Assembly (NCBI GenBank): GCA_021234155.1
Contig: JAJEKV010000012.1
Location: 8,276,448-8,340,447 of the forward strand
DNA: 64,000 nt
Reading direction: 5' to 3'
DNA from: Isoetes taiwanensis
Lineage: Eukaryota > Streptophyta > Lycopodiopsida > Isoetales > Isoetaceae
Part shown: positions 9,398 through 19,911 of the stretch, piece after piece
Layout: each line of letters begins with the position of its first letter
Numbering within the stretch: the stretch's first letter is position 1
Notes under the pieces: model-generated
Databases searched by the model: none
What the model saw: the letters and a program-made list of their open reading frames with translations, nothing else
What the model was told of the DNA's origin: nothing
Program-made: the position numbers and the translations under genes

Positions 9398-10988
9398 TGT
9401 GACGCTCCCAGAACATATACGACGCTCGGGCGTATACATACGGGGACTTTCCCCTCCCATGGCAACCATCCCGCCATGAGCAGGGCCCTCCGTCTAACTC
9501 GGGCCATCTATGGAAAGATGCTCGAATGAAGGACACAGAGGGGTCATTCGGCCCACGCCTTCGATGGGGCTCCTACGTCGTGGAAGCGTGAATACAAGGT
9601 TAGCATACAGCATATTCATATAATAAATACCACCACGAAGGGTGGCACATCCATCCAACTGATAATAACAGAGAAGATACATTTAAATACTAGAGAAAAC
9701 ACCCCAACCCCATGGTTCTACCCCGGCTCAGACTCCAGTGAGGGTCGACTGACGGCTAGGTCTCAAGAGATCAGCAGACCGAATCTTGGCATGGCGTTGG
9801 CTGGCATAGAACATCGGCTAGGGTTGTCCACTCCATCCGCCCCTCCTGTGCACACTTTGCAGATGAGTCGAATCATGCTATGGCATCACTATAGCCTTAC
9901 GGAGACGCAGACTCAAGGTATCACCCTTCGAGCCCACTCCAGGTTTCATGACGACCCGTCCGATGAGGCAGGTTGGGGAGGCGTCCCCTTCCACACAGCG
10001 GTTCCATGGGTGAGCTAGAGAATACGTGTTGCATCAGTGACCCCCGCATCCGTACCCGACTTACTCCCCTAAATCTACACAAAGTACAGGGTTCCCCATA
10101 CGGGTCACACCTCTGCACCCAGGGAGTGTCAGACCCATACCCGGCCCTCTACATGACCGGCTATCAGGCCTAGCCCACTGTAGGAGTCCCAGGAGCCTTG
10201 TATGTTCGTGCAAGACCCCACCTCCACTTCACCACTGCGTCCCTTATCTGGTGCTAAGCAATTCCATAGTATCCACGACTCGGTGGGCTCTTGTGCACAG
10301 GCCGCACTCTAATGGGAATAATATAGGGCTCTATCTAGGAGCATACTACAATACATGGGCTCAGAGGTCTCTACCCCCCATCTAATCCCTGCTTTACGGA
10401 AGCGGACAGAGATACTTTCATAGATTCATCCATTCCTACTTAACCAAGCATAATCCATAATTGAAATATAATCCTAATTATCAAAGAAGGGTTAATCCTA
10501 ACAAAGATAACCCGAGAGAAGACTAAGCGAGGCGTTATCCTAGAAGCTCAAGCTAAACTACCCACTAACCCGAGTTTTACGCTGAACCGTTATCGCGGGG
10601 GCACCTCCATCTTTCAAAGAATCGGGGTGTTCAAAGCGACTTCAAAGAACTTGGGTGTTCAAAGAACGCCTTCAAAGAACTTGGGCGCTCGGTTTGCTCC
10701 TCTTCCTGGCTCGATTTTGGGGTCAAATGGGATAGGGGTCCAATTTGATGCCCCAGGTTAGCATTTCCCTGCTGGCCACTCGAATTTGGCCAAGTGGCAC
10801 TTTCCTAATTAATCTATTATCTAATTAAGTCAATTAGATATTATTTCCTTAATAATTAATTTAGCATAGCTAAATTAATCCCTTTTAGCTCAACTCCCTA
10901 GGTTAAAATACCCCATGGTGGCGTACCTTTACTGGGTGACGTGTCCGTATGTTTATACATATACCGTATAAATACTTGGAACGTCACA
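9398..10988 (-). repeat. 5' long terminal repeat (about 1591 bp)
   Basis: The left end is TGTGACG and the right end CGTCACA, a seven-base terminal inverted repeat with TG/CA ends. The PBS abuts the left end. Two divergent blocks of the same LTR recur at 60788-61368 (opposite orientation) and about 62115-62985 (same orientation), which confirms it as a repeat. A TATA-like TATAAATAC lies near the right end. Right-flank bases are TCGAA; the partner flank is outside the window, so the target duplication cannot be checked. Confidence 0.8.
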
Positions 10989-11390
10989 TCGAATGTTCTT
11001 CAGTTCCCAACAATGTTACAAAAACTAGGAGACCCAAGCTCACAAGGCAAAGTTGTCAACCATCATCAACCATATTCTTAGCATGTTTTCGCATCAAGGA
11101 GACTGGGTATTGGATGCTTTCTCAGGATTTGGCACAACAATAGCCTGTGCACATAAAAAGGGTCAAAATTACGTTGCAATGGACATAGACAAGGAGGCTG
11201 TAAACTTCATAAAGATGAGGTTGTCTGCCCTGCCTTCCCTTCCTGATGAAAATGAAGAGTTAGGAGCCAAAACCCGATTTTGCCAAAGTTGCTTCTTTAG
11301 AAGTACAACCTCCTCCCACAAGTTCTATAGATGATGATGCCATAGAGGAAGCTTGAGAATTAAAAGAAGAGTGCAGAAGAATACCCAGGG
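10989..11390 (+). pseudogene. C-terminal scrap of an N4/N6-type DNA methylase
   Basis: The frame from about 11029 encodes LSTIINHILSMFSHQGDW, VLDAFSGFGTTIACAHKKGQ, then YVAMDIDKEAVNFIKMRL. This is the C-terminal SAM-binding motif I and following strand of the N4-cytosine/N6-adenine methylase superfamily (bacterial form VLDPFxGSGTT). The catalytic DPPY/SPPY motif is not present. A frame change near 11047 precedes this block and another near 11260 follows it, after which PPPTSSIDDDAIEEA is readable. The LTR directly abuts the 5' side, so the gypsy element probably landed in this gene and its N-terminal part lies left of the window or is lost. Land plants are known to have an N4-methyltransferase in Marchantia; homology to that enzyme is not tested here. 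Confidence 0.6.
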
Positions 11391-13334
11391 ACAAGCATGC
11401 AGCATGCTGAAGATTATGATTTGGGCCTCTGAATTACAAATATTCTAAATTATTTAGTCTTGAACGTGTTTGACATTTTTTTTTGATGTCGCTCTTATCA
11501 ATTTGATTCTTGAATGCTGATTTACCTCCTCAAATCTCAAGTTTTGTTTTTGCTTTCTTGATAGCAGAATTGTTGAAGGTAATTTTAGCCTCTTTTTAAG
11601 TGGATTCTTCACACTTACCCATTCGTATTATATTTAGGGGGCCAAAATGCCATTTAAAGATAAAACAAACACTGTTAAGTTTGGTTACATCTCATAATAC
11701 TATCTATCTATCTATCTATCTCATAACGTGTGCGTAATAAAAAACAGTATTTTTCTAACATAAGATTGTGGAAGGTTAAATGTGGTATTCGTATTGAAAT
11801 ATGTATTTTGATGATGTGGCACCTGGGTTTTGTTTGGAAACCAACGTGTATTTGTGTTGGAGAAGGTTCAGGTTTTTTTTTTCAGAGTGGGATCGTGTCG
11901 CTGCAGTTGCACTTAGGTTGGATGGATGGGCGCGTGGTGCAGTTGCAAGAGATTTCTATCTCTGGCTTTTCTCCGGTTCTGCCCTTCCTTGCTTTGCAGC
12001 ATCGCTGGGTTGAGGCCAAGCTGGGTCGAGGCATTGCTGGGTTTCTGGCTGGAGTTCGATTCTCCAACCGTGGGTCATGTAACTAGGTCTTAGAAGTATA
12101 AGGCCATAACACTATATTCTTCCCTAAGTCGATTCTGCCCATATTCTATCTTGCGACGAAGGAAGAAGAGGTGAGCGGATCTTTGCAAGCAAGCAAGATC
12201 TGGCAGACATATTTGTGCTTTTCTTTTCTTTTCTTGCCAGCGCCGCCTTCGAATTTCTGTGTAAGCAACTAAGAGATGTCTAAAGGTTTTAGAGGAGGGC
12301 TAGCGATGGCGGATGGTCCGACGATCTGCACAGCACCCTAAACCATCTTGGGGCATTGAATTTTCCAACGATTCTACTTTTTTCTTCAGGATTTTCTGTC
12401 GGATTCTTAGCAGGCATGCTGCCCTTGCTTATTCTTTTGTTCTTAGAATTCTCATTCGGATCTTAGAATCCATGATTATTTGAGTCCATTGATTTTTTCT
12501 GCAGGAGACTCTTGCCTCTGGTTCTTGGCGTTTGGTGCAAATACAAATCTGTAATACTTACTGCTAGGCCTTTTTTGTTTGAAATATATTTTTTCTTATC
12601 TTTGCACATTTTGTTTGAAACATATTTTTTTCTTATCTTTGCACAATATCTGATGAACTCGACTCCATCTATATTGTAAGATATGATGTGTTTTTTCTAT
12701 GTTCTTTAGTGTGCTCGTACTTGAGCATTGAGCATTGGATTGGAGCTGGAGTTCGATTCCCTAGGCTCATGTCATGGTTTCAGTTATAAAGTATTGGACT
12801 GTATTACCGTGACACTACTGTACAAATGCCAGAATACTATTTTAACCAATGGTTGATGGTTTCGTAGTGCCCCTTTAAAATTGGGTCAACAAGGGCCAAT
12901 TTGACTTGAGAAAGACCCTAGATGGTGGAATATGCTACCTAATGGCCATGATCCAAGGGCCCAAAAATGATAATACATGCTTTAACGATATTGATGTAAC
13001 CAAACACTATTAAGTTTGGTTACATCTCAAAATGTACCCATTTTGAAAGCATAGCAAATTTTTTAAAAGAAATTTTGAAACGGGAGTGTACACTCCCGTT
13101 AAATATGCAACCTTGTTTCACATGTTTTCTCACAGATTAGAGGATCTCTACACCATACCTCCGACAAAGGCATAGCCATAAACATAACACATGCTATTAA
13201 GAGAAGTCTATTCAATTCATGAAAGAGGCACATCCTTAGTAGCATGCAAAGGTTTTGTCCAAGGAGTAATAAATAAACAAATGTAGACCAACCAAAGGAA
13301 GAAACTTGGAAAAGAACTCAAGAATAAATGTGAC
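11391..13334. other. Noncoding, no recognised gene
   Basis: AT-rich sequence with short scattered ORFs only (longest 118 codons at 11730-12086, no recognisable domain). A short (TATC)n run lies at 11701-11722. Confidence 0.6.
11701..11722. repeat. (TATC)n microsatellite
   Basis: Five tandem TATC units followed by TC. Confidence 0.9.
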
Positions 13335-13553
13335 TGTACACCCTTTTGTTTGCTCTTTAAAGTCATCCAATAATATCATTAGCTGTACACCCTTTTGTTT
13401 GCTCTTTAAAGTCATCCAATAATATCATTAGCTCATTGTGCTTCGATGAATTAAGGTAAGGTTATCGGTGTACACCCTTTTGTTTGCTCTTTAAAGTCAT
13501 CCAATAATATCATTAGCTCATTGTGCTTCGATGAATTAAGGCAAGGTTATCGG
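13335..13553. repeat. Tandem repeat, three units (49, 85, 85 bp)
   Basis: Units starting at 13335, 13384 and 13469 all begin TGTACACCCTTTTGTTTGC. The first is a shortened form lacking the last 36 bases of the others. Units two and three differ at a single base (AAGGTAAGG against AAGGCAAGG). The array ends exactly in the GGTTATCGGT that starts the next inverted-repeat element. Confidence 0.9.
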
Positions 13554-13695
13554 TTTGATTGATTGATAACCAAAAATGCGTGATGGAGGCCTTATGTCCG
13601 AGCCCAGATATTTAGCACCTAAGGCCAAAGGCTGAGCTCAGGCCTTACGGTGGCCACGCATTTTTTATTATCAACCGAGGTAAAAACCGATAACC
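13545..13695. mobile_element. MITE-like inverted-repeat element (about 151 bp)
   Basis: The left arm begins GGTTATCGGTTT and the right arm ends in its complement at 13695. Within the arms AAAAATGCGT, GGCCTTA and GAGC are also mirrored over about 60 bp. There is no coding capacity. This is the architecture of a small nonautonomous DNA element; target duplication not resolved. Confidence 0.6.
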
Positions 13696-13860
13696 ACCTT
13701 ATCAAACTTATATGGGTGGAATAGTACTGATAATTAGTTACCAATACTCCTCTAGCACTGATAATTTATTATCAATACTCCAATACTTATCAATACTGCA
13801 CCTATAATAATGATAACCAGAAAAACAAGGACTCACTTTACATACACGAGTCCAATAAGA

Positions 13861-13965
13861 GGAGGTTAACCCTCCCCTCCAAATGATTATGGAGAATAAC
13901 CCTCGAGGCCGGGAGGCCGAGATTGTTATTTGCATAATCATCAAGAGGGGAGGATTAACCTCCCT
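13861..13965. mobile_element. Foldback element, GGAGGTTAA family, copy 1
   Basis: Arms of about 48 bp (GGAGGTTAACCCTCCCCTCC... and its mirrored end GGGAGGTTAATCCTCCCC on the other strand) flank a short GC-rich centre. A related foldback is at 33470-33690. Confidence 0.6.
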
Positions 13966-14830
13966 TAACTCCAGGTCCGAGCAGATTAACAGAGCAAGAT
14001 AAAGACTACAATAGCTATAAAGGGAAACAAAAAGCTCAAAAAATTTTCTTCCTTGTTTGATTACCGGATCTGTTTGCTCCCAAAAGCGAAGCAGAACACA
14101 TGCAAGCTACTGATCAAGCTGCACAAATCCGGTGTTTATGGAGTCCATTTCCGTTAGCTATAGAGCTCTACAAATGCAGTAGCCTTCAAAGATCCTTCAA
14201 GCAACTAGTTTGAAGCTGCGCAGTGGTTGGCATTAGAGGTGTCCACCAGATTACAGTTAACTTCAGACTCTTGGCTATGATCGTAGCAACAGAGCAATGC
14301 TTCAACGCAACAGAGTAGAATCTTCTCCCAAAAAGAATATTCGGGAGATTATTTTTGATAATCAATCGAATATTCTTAAAAAACGAATATTCTGGAAATT
14401 ATGGATTATAACCTCACCTTGATCCAACGGTGGGAAACAGCTGGATCCAATTAATCTGCAAGGACCTGGAGTCAAGGAGTATTCGATGCTCATTTCTGTT
14501 AGTTTTAAATAAAAAGAATAAAAGAATGCTTGATAACATGTGGAATTTTATGTATTATGACATTTCTTTTCTCGATAGAGTGAATGGAAGCAGCCTTATA
14601 ATCTGCCAGAAAGAAATCAGCCGGTGAAGAAAACCATTTGTCAAATAGGTCGCTTGTATCTTACAACTGGTATTGGTTATCTTACAGGAATCACGATGTG
14701 TTGAGTGACAATCTAAATTCATGACTGGTCCTTTATTTGCTGCTTCTTAAGAAAAAGCACTGCTTACTTTCACACCATCTTGGGTACAAAAATACTAATC
14801 CTTTGCATCTACGTTTGTGATTCTGTTTTT
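13966..14830. other. Noncoding, downstream of HRD1
   Basis: AT-rich, no recognisable gene. Repeated GAATATTC motifs lie at 14335-14400. The last 200 bp are presumably the 3' UTR and terminator region of HRD1. Confidence 0.5.
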
Positions 14831-17338
14831 TCAGCTGTCTACCTCTGAAAGTTGAGGCCCATCAGGCTGCATGCGTGCTTTGCCCTTTCTATCATGTATG
14901 TCTGGCTGCTCCTCACTTGAAGAAAGACGGCGCTGAAGTTCTAGAGTTAACTGGAGTTGCTGCTGCAAAATCTAGTGAAAATAAACATATGTAAGTTCAG
15001 TTCCATCCCCAAATTGCTTTAAACACATCCCTTTCCAACTTTGTCTTACCTCAATTCGATTTTTCAAGTATGCATGTTGCAAATCTAGTAAATTCGAAGC
15101 TGCACTTTGGGCATTTGTATCTGATGGTTGACTGCTAGAAGCTCCATTGATTGACTCAGCTTCCTGGTTAGAGACTGAATCTATAGATACAGGTATCTGA
15201 TGGCCCCCAAAATTGGATAGAATTGCAGAGGAAGTTGGCATTGCATGCATAGCTCCTAGCTGTGCATTTATCGCCCTTCCTAATAGAGCTCCTGTCAAGG
15301 GGACAAATGGTGGCCCTGCATTTGATTCACCACTATTGAGCTGCTCTGAACCTCCTACATCAGAACCAGTACTTGGTGATGGCCTAGATGTGGCAGCAGC
15401 CATAGACGGATGAGCTGGATGAGGGATAACAGGAACATACATAGGAAGCCTGAAAATAATACCAAATTATTATAAATGTGGAAAAGGCTAATATTACTTT
15501 ACCAGGAAAAAAACCAAAATTTTACCAGTTCATTGTTCCAGAACCTGTAAAGGGATAGACAAATGATGATCCATACTGAGCAGCAGCAGCCATGGCAGCT
15601 TGCATCCGTACTTGATGCTCATCATATGCAGTTTGAGGAGCTGGAGACTGACTTAAACCACTTCCTGATTCCGAACTTTGTTGTCCTTGACCTAAAAGGA
15701 TATGCCGGTTCAATAAGCCACACAATGAACCAGCAGAAATAAAAAGGGGTACCTTGAGCTGCTCCGCCCTGCTGTTGCCTTTGGCCCAGATGGTCTGCGG
15801 CTGGAGTTGCTGTTCCACCTTCTGGAACCAAGACAGGAGACCTGCATGTTGGACAGGTCTGCTGCCGTTCTAACCATGAACGCAGGCAATGGACATGAAA
15901 GAGATGACCGCAAGGTAATTTCTTGGCAGCAACCATTTCTTCTCGACAAATAATGCAAGTGGCATCACTACTGCACCACATAACAATCCCGAGATATATC
16001 AAAATATAAGATTTTCAAAGTGTAAATTACGCTCAACCATCATGGTGAAGCACTTTCCATCTGTCACCAAGTCATTTTTTCAACTACTCAAAAATACAAT
16101 CAGCCGCCTTCCAATCTATTTTGAAGCAAATAATCTGGGATAGAATGCAGAGAATTCTTGAATGCATGTTAAAGCTCTTAATCACAATCTGGTACTAAAT
16201 GCTCTGACAAGTATTGTTGAGGAAGTATAGTAAATCAGCCTGCCCATGGCAGGAAATTAACAAAAGAAAATCCCAAAACTTAATAAATTACGCACCGGGA
16301 GAGCTCCTCTGCTGTTGCATCTGGAAAGCGCTCATTCATATTTGAGGTCACCTTTCTATAGCGTATAAAGTCACTAACCCTCGCTTTAAAGTTCCGAACT
16401 ATTTCGTAGAGCTCTCTTACCAAATGTAGAGGCAAACCATAGTTTCTGCAAGTAAGAGAAATGTTTATAATTTCACCAACAAAATAACTACTAAAATCAA
16501 GGTCGTGGTGCCAAAAATGAAAAAACAATCTATATTCCCACTTACACAAATATAGTGAGGAAGAAGAATAAGTAAAGAGATAGAATAAGCAAATCGCGGA
16601 CAAGCTCGAGATAAAAGACATATACGGCCTTGTTGTCCCACTGCCCATCCATCCACATATCACCCATGTACAGTCCATACTTCAGAAACATTGAGACTAC
16701 AGATGTTGCCAGTATCACATACCTGTGGACATCACCACGCCACCAACTTGCTTTAGTATTGCTATAAGAAGTCAACAAAACATAATTACATAGAATTACA
16801 CTTACTCAAAAGCAAACAACAGTGATACAGATGCCTTCCTCGTCTGTAAAAGGTAGCTAATGGAGGAATAAAGGAACAAAGAATCAATCACAAGGAGCAA
16901 AACCATAAAGCTGGCAATGCGAGCATGAGACAATCTTGATACAGATGGGGTTATCTCAATATATTCCACCCTCTTTTGTGCCAACCAATGAAAGGCTTTT
17001 GTAAATAAAAGCACAAAGACCAGGCTTACAAATGAAACGTTAAACTCTTCTCTAAAAATTGTCATTGCAAACAATATCTCCATTATTTCCTTCACCAACT
17101 GCTCATTCAAACGCTCCACTTCAGCTTCCCTAAGTGACCCAAGGAAAATAACCTTGATAAGCCGCCATATACCACAAGCGATAACCATGGCCATGTTTAA
17201 CAACAAAACTAAGCTGATCTTCGAAGTGGATAGATAGAGCATAGCTGGGTAAAACTGTTCTCTGCTGTAAAATGCATGGTAAATGACACCCAGTGCTCCA
17301 ACTGTACTTACAGCTGCATATGTGCCCAATTTAACCAT
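14831..17338 (-). CDS. HRD1: HRD1-type ER membrane RING-H2 E3 ubiquitin ligase
   Basis: Seven exons can be joined at GT/AG sites: 17338-16806, 16722-16546, 16445-16296, 15970-15753, 15691-15526, 15449-15050 and 14971-14831. They total 1785 nt, exactly 594 codons plus TGA. Exons 1-2 encode a multispanning membrane region (FLGSLREAEVERLNEQ; HWLAQKRVEYIE) as in plant Hrd1A/B. Exon 4 encodes the RING-H2 finger CIICREEM...CGHLFHVHC...CPTC, about residues 291-329. A Gln/Ser/Ala-rich cytosolic tail follows. HRD1 ubiquitinates misfolded proteins leaving the ER (ERAD), with SEL1L/HRD3. All key cysteines and histidines are present and no frame break is seen, so it is probably functional. It is head-to-head with the F-box/SNF2 pseudogene. 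Confidence 0.95.
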
Positions 17339-17598
17339 TTCTACAGACTCTTCAGTGATGATAAAGAAATAGGTCTTCAGAAGATATAATTCATCCAGGA
17401 AGTCTTACACGAGGCAAAACAGCGTTAGTTTTTATGTGCTCCTGTTTGTTATAAGACCGGATTTGTAACAATAATAGCTCTGGTCAGCTTCGACGTGGAC
17501 AATGTCTGAACTAAGGGATACTCAAAGAGCGCCTTCATAACCAATATATGATATATGGAATCTGCCTGGATTGAGAAGATGGATGCAGATGTACATAC

Positions 17599-17698
17599 CA
17601 GAAAACTTCAAATTATGGTAAAGGGCGACTCCTGGCGCTGCGGCTTCGAGCAAAGAGAGGGCATCAGCACGCAGTGCAGTCGGTAACGAAGAAAACAT
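17599..17698 (-). other. Probable HRD1 leader exon with an upstream ATG
   Basis: An ATG at 17696-17698 opens MFSSLPTALRADALSLL up to a GTATGT donor at 17593-17598. Joined to an acceptor CTGTAG just before the HRD1 ATG it would stay in frame and add about 34 residues. The HRD1 family start (MxxLxTYA) is at 17338, so this is more likely a uORF, a 5' UTR exon or an alternative N-terminus. Confidence 0.4.
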
Positions 17699-18038
17699 GG
17701 TAACAAATCATGTCGTGCCACGTAAGACTTACACGTATTCTATCCAATAGAAAGCATTTAAAAGCAAACGCAACTATTTCAACTTGAATCTATTTTGTTA
17801 ATTTGAGATTTTTGGGTTTGACTAAAAATATTTTTTTTGCACGTTTGCACAAACACAAGTTAATACTTTGAAGTAATTTTAGAGTGTCCACGTTGTTGCC
17901 AACTAAGATTTTTGTCCACGTGGATGCCCCTACAATCGTTGGATTTGATCGACGGTCACAAAAAATAAATGGAAATTCCAGCCTGTCTTGGGAAGTTATG
18001 CCCGCGTTGGGGAAGCTATATGGCACATCAATTCGGCT
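17699..18038. promoter_or_regulatory. Shared intergenic (putative bidirectional promoter) with G-box
   Basis: Only about 340 bp separate the HRD1 leader from the diverging F-box/SNF2 pseudogene. It contains the palindrome CCACGTGG (17916-17923), a second ACGT core (GTGCCACGTAAG near 17716) and CCAAT (about 17744). ACGT-core boxes bind plant bZIP factors, including those of the unfolded protein response that control ERAD genes. The link to this promoter is inference. Confidence 0.45.
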
Positions 18039-18844
18039 ATGGAAAAGCATAAGCGAGCCTCTTCAACCTATAAACCTCCTCCTTCCCCTCCTATTTCTTC
18101 TCTTCATAACCCTTTTGCTGATACCCCGATCTCCCTTTTCTATTCTTCTTTTCTTAGATCCCCCAACAATTACAAACTCCTCGGTTTTGCTTTGGTGTTT
18201 CTTTCCCCTTGCGCCTCCCCTCCATTCCCTGGTTCTTCCGCAGTCCCTTCCAATGGCTTCGACGATTATGAGTTGGTTAATTTTGAAAATGGTGGTTGTT
18301 TTATAGACGACTTTGCTAAAAGAAGTCGGGCGGATTTGTTTTCTTCTTGAGTTTTGGATAGAAAAGGTGAGAATTCTCATGGCTTGGGGTTTGAATTTGA
18401 GGCGCAGGCTGGAAGCCCTTTCTGTAAGAAATTGGAGGCTCTAATTGGAGCGGAATGTGTATTAGGAGGTAAAGAGTCGGATGTTTGTGTTCGTGTTGAG
18501 GACGGAACTGCTTTATATGCTATTCATTTGGGCTATGATGAAGATTTGGGTTGTGAAGAGGAGGATTCAGTACTCAAAGATCTTACAGATGAACCATGCA
18601 GGAGTATGAAAAAGAGCTTGCAGGATCCCCTGCGAACTCCTGAATCTGAACTTCCAGGGAGTATGTATTCCAACATCTTGGACTTAGAAGACGGGTCTGC
18701 TTTGAGTGATAATGGACTAAAATCTAGTGCTAGCGTAACTCCAAAAGCAATGTGCTAGCATGATTCTAAAGCAAAGGAGCCCTTCGTTTACATTCTCTGG
18801 TAGAAAATCCAGGAAAAGAGTTAGTATAGAATCCAGCATCATTT

Positions 18845-19099
18845 ATCAGATGCATAAGCTTCTTTCCAAAATGATGTCAAAATACAGGGTTGGGTGGTGA
18901 AAAGCGCGGAGCAAGAAAGAGATGCACGTGTTGTGGTTTTACTAGAAGTTCTCTTGCCATGTTCCTTGTGTTCAACTCATAATTACTGGAAGGCTTCTCC
19001 TCAAACTGTTGCTGCCCTAATTCATCTTAGTTGTGATTGGAAATGCAGAAACGAAATCCTTGAATCTGCAGATCTTATTACTGGGAAAAGTACTATTCC
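18845..19099 (+). repeat. 255-bp direct repeat, left copy
   Basis: Identical over 255 bp to 19657-19911, as compared by eye base for base. It abuts the solo LTR on its right. It is part of the F-box/SNF2 pseudogene coding region. Confidence 0.95.
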
Positions 19100-19656
19100 T
19101 GTTAAGGGAAAATCTCCCTTTCAAGACAGAATTCAAGACCTTGGACTTGGCCCGAAGGCCTTCATCACCACACAAACTAAGACACTTAACTCTGTCTCTC
19201 ACCCAGAATTAAGATAATCAAAAGCACACTTACATCCACACTTACATTACAAGAACATCACAAAAGATACTCAAACTACACTTCTTTATTGAAATTGACA
19301 AGATACAACAAGAACACCCACATGATCATGCTCTTCACTAATGATCTCTCTCTCTCACTCCATACATGATCTCCCTTTTGTCATGTAAAATGCCTATTTA
19401 TAAACAAGAATGGCCTAGGTGGCAATGACATAGCAGTGATGTGGCACATGACATGGACCAAGGGTAGTTTTTGTGTTTCTTCTTTGTGCCTTTTCCCATG
19501 GATCGATGACATGGCAATGATGTGGGAGGATCACTGACATGGACCAATAGGAATATGAATAACATTTGATGATGTGGACCCATGCCAATAATGATAGTGT
19601 CTTCAAATTTAATAGCCATAGTGCTAATGCATTCAAAGGGTGGAAAACCCCTAACA
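19100..19656 (-). mobile_element. Solo LTR (557 bp), copia-like, flanked by 255-bp direct repeats
   Basis: The ends are TGTTAAGGG and CCCCTAACA, so it has TG/CA termini with an inverted TGTTA. Read on the minus strand it has TATAAATAGGC, a GAGAGAGAGA run, then AATAAAG about 120 bp later and a U5-like tail: the order of a plant LTR. There is no internal region or PBS, so it is a solo LTR. The flanks are not a 5-bp target duplication but perfect 255-bp direct repeats abutting both ends. Confidence 0.8.
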
Positions 19657-19911
19657 ATCAGATGCATAAGCTTCTTTCCAAAATGATGTCAAAATACAGG
19701 GTTGGGTGGTGAAAAGCGCGGAGCAAGAAAGAGATGCACGTGTTGTGGTTTTACTAGAAGTTCTCTTGCCATGTTCCTTGTGTTCAACTCATAATTACTG
19801 GAAGGCTTCTCCTCAAACTGTTGCTGCCCTAATTCATCTTAGTTGTGATTGGAAATGCAGAAACGAAATCCTTGAATCTGCAGATCTTATTACTGGGAAA
19901 AGTACTATTCC
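19657..19911 (+). repeat. 255-bp direct repeat, right copy
   Basis: Identical to 18845-19099. The gene then continues with TGGAACTGAAAGC, which is the natural continuation of the coding frame. Confidence 0.95.

Larger units (their letters stand above)
1..10988 (-). mobile_element. Large Ty3/gypsy LTR retrotransposon assembly, 3' part outside window
   Basis: Reading right to left there is an LTR with TGTGACG/CGTCACA ends, an adjacent initiator-tRNA-Met primer binding site, then minus-strand ORFs: an unknown decayed ORF, a histone-H3-fold fusion, two acidic unknown ORFs, gag and pol up to the integrase zinc finger at the window edge. The 3' LTR would lie left of base 1. Treating this as one element is inference. 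The roughly 5.8 kb between PBS and gag is far longer than a usual gypsy leader, so the extra ORFs could be element cargo, as Ogre-type elements carry an ORF before gag, or a different element or host gene landed inside. A second PBS-like junction just before gag (3614-3844) supports the alternative that gag-pol belongs to another copy. Confidence 0.5.

Noticed and set aside
11730-12086. 118-codon ORF
   Set aside because: No domain, no splice context, overlapped by equal-length ORFs on both strands.
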